Of a DNA stretch of 64,000 bases, positions 63,957-64,000 are shown piece after piece. The notes below the pieces were generated by a model that saw only the letters and a list, made by a program, of their open reading frames with translations, did not search any database and was not told the origin of the DNA. The DNA is from Neodontobutis hainanensis (lineage: Eukaryota > Chordata > Actinopteri > Gobiiformes > Odontobutidae). Each line of letters begins with the position of its first letter. The stretch's first letter is position 1. The DNA lies in assembly GCA_024349245.1 (NCBI GenBank), contig JALDNG010000754.1:124001-188000 (forward strand). Reading direction: 5' to 3'. A program made the position numbers and the translations under genes.

Positions 63957-64000
63957 CACTAAAACACTCCACTATCTTACGTCCTTTAGGATAGCCTTAT

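Noticed and set aside
1..64000. tRNA, rRNA, CRISPR or bacterial-type operon signals
   Set aside because: No B-box-like GTTCGAATCC word in a tRNA context, no repeat-spacer pattern and no coding density of prokaryotic type was seen.

Overview
The window looks like nuclear DNA of a very AT-rich animal genome, roughly three quarters or more A+T by eye. The evidence is spliced eukaryotic exon structures with GT...AG junctions, a decayed hAT transposon of the BED-finger/GTF2IRD2-like type that is common in animals, and a perfect NRF-1-type palindrome over a candidate start codon. There are no operons, ribosome binding sites, rRNA, tRNA or CRISPR that I can see. I cannot name the species; an AT-rich parasite or other small metazoan would fit, but that is a guess. 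Most of the 64 kb is low-complexity AT-rich DNA in which open frames of 60-90 codons are expected by chance, so most long open frames were not accepted as genes.

The main content is a small family of minus-strand genes that seems undescribed. Gene A (61225 down to 56131) and gene B (33998 down to 28976) share one architecture over about 5 kb each: a short first exon coding a hydrophobic signal peptide that starts Met-Leu and ends Glu at the splice donor, one or two exons of 237-240 nt coding an 80-residue acidic/lysine-rich module, a 33-nt exon containing Trp-Leu-Arg, a 30-nt exon starting Val-Tyr-Lys, and a short last exon starting Glu-Glu. Nearly all junctions are phase 0. In gene A the 80-residue module occurs twice and the copies align without gaps. 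Gene B has one module with an in-frame TAG and a shifted acceptor, so it may be dying. A third, ruined copy of the first exon may lie near 49450.

From left to right: 1-1350 holds coding-like scraps, perhaps an old MULE element; 2590-3165 is a coding-like island; 7270-7544 (minus) is a second possible MULE relic; 9371-10284 is an unrecognised gene of about 304 codons broken by a one-base frame change at an A8G6 run, with decayed coding sequence to about 10610; 12176-12398 is a cysteine-rich exon candidate. The hAT element occupies 17861-20027 with terminal inverted repeats and an 8-bp target duplication. A small three-exon gene candidate lies at 24895-25288, coding-like minus-strand segments at 25804-26225, gene B at 28976-33998, an acidic open frame at 35165-35470, and gene A at 56131-61225. 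The right end carries a plus-strand gene start at 62604 with tiny introns under a GC-rich NRF-1 site, a small open frame at 63115 and a minus-strand start exon at 63956.

The two family genes share orientation and layout, which points to tandem duplication followed by exon duplication in A and decay in B. Their predicted products would enter the secretory pathway. No function can be assigned from sequence alone.
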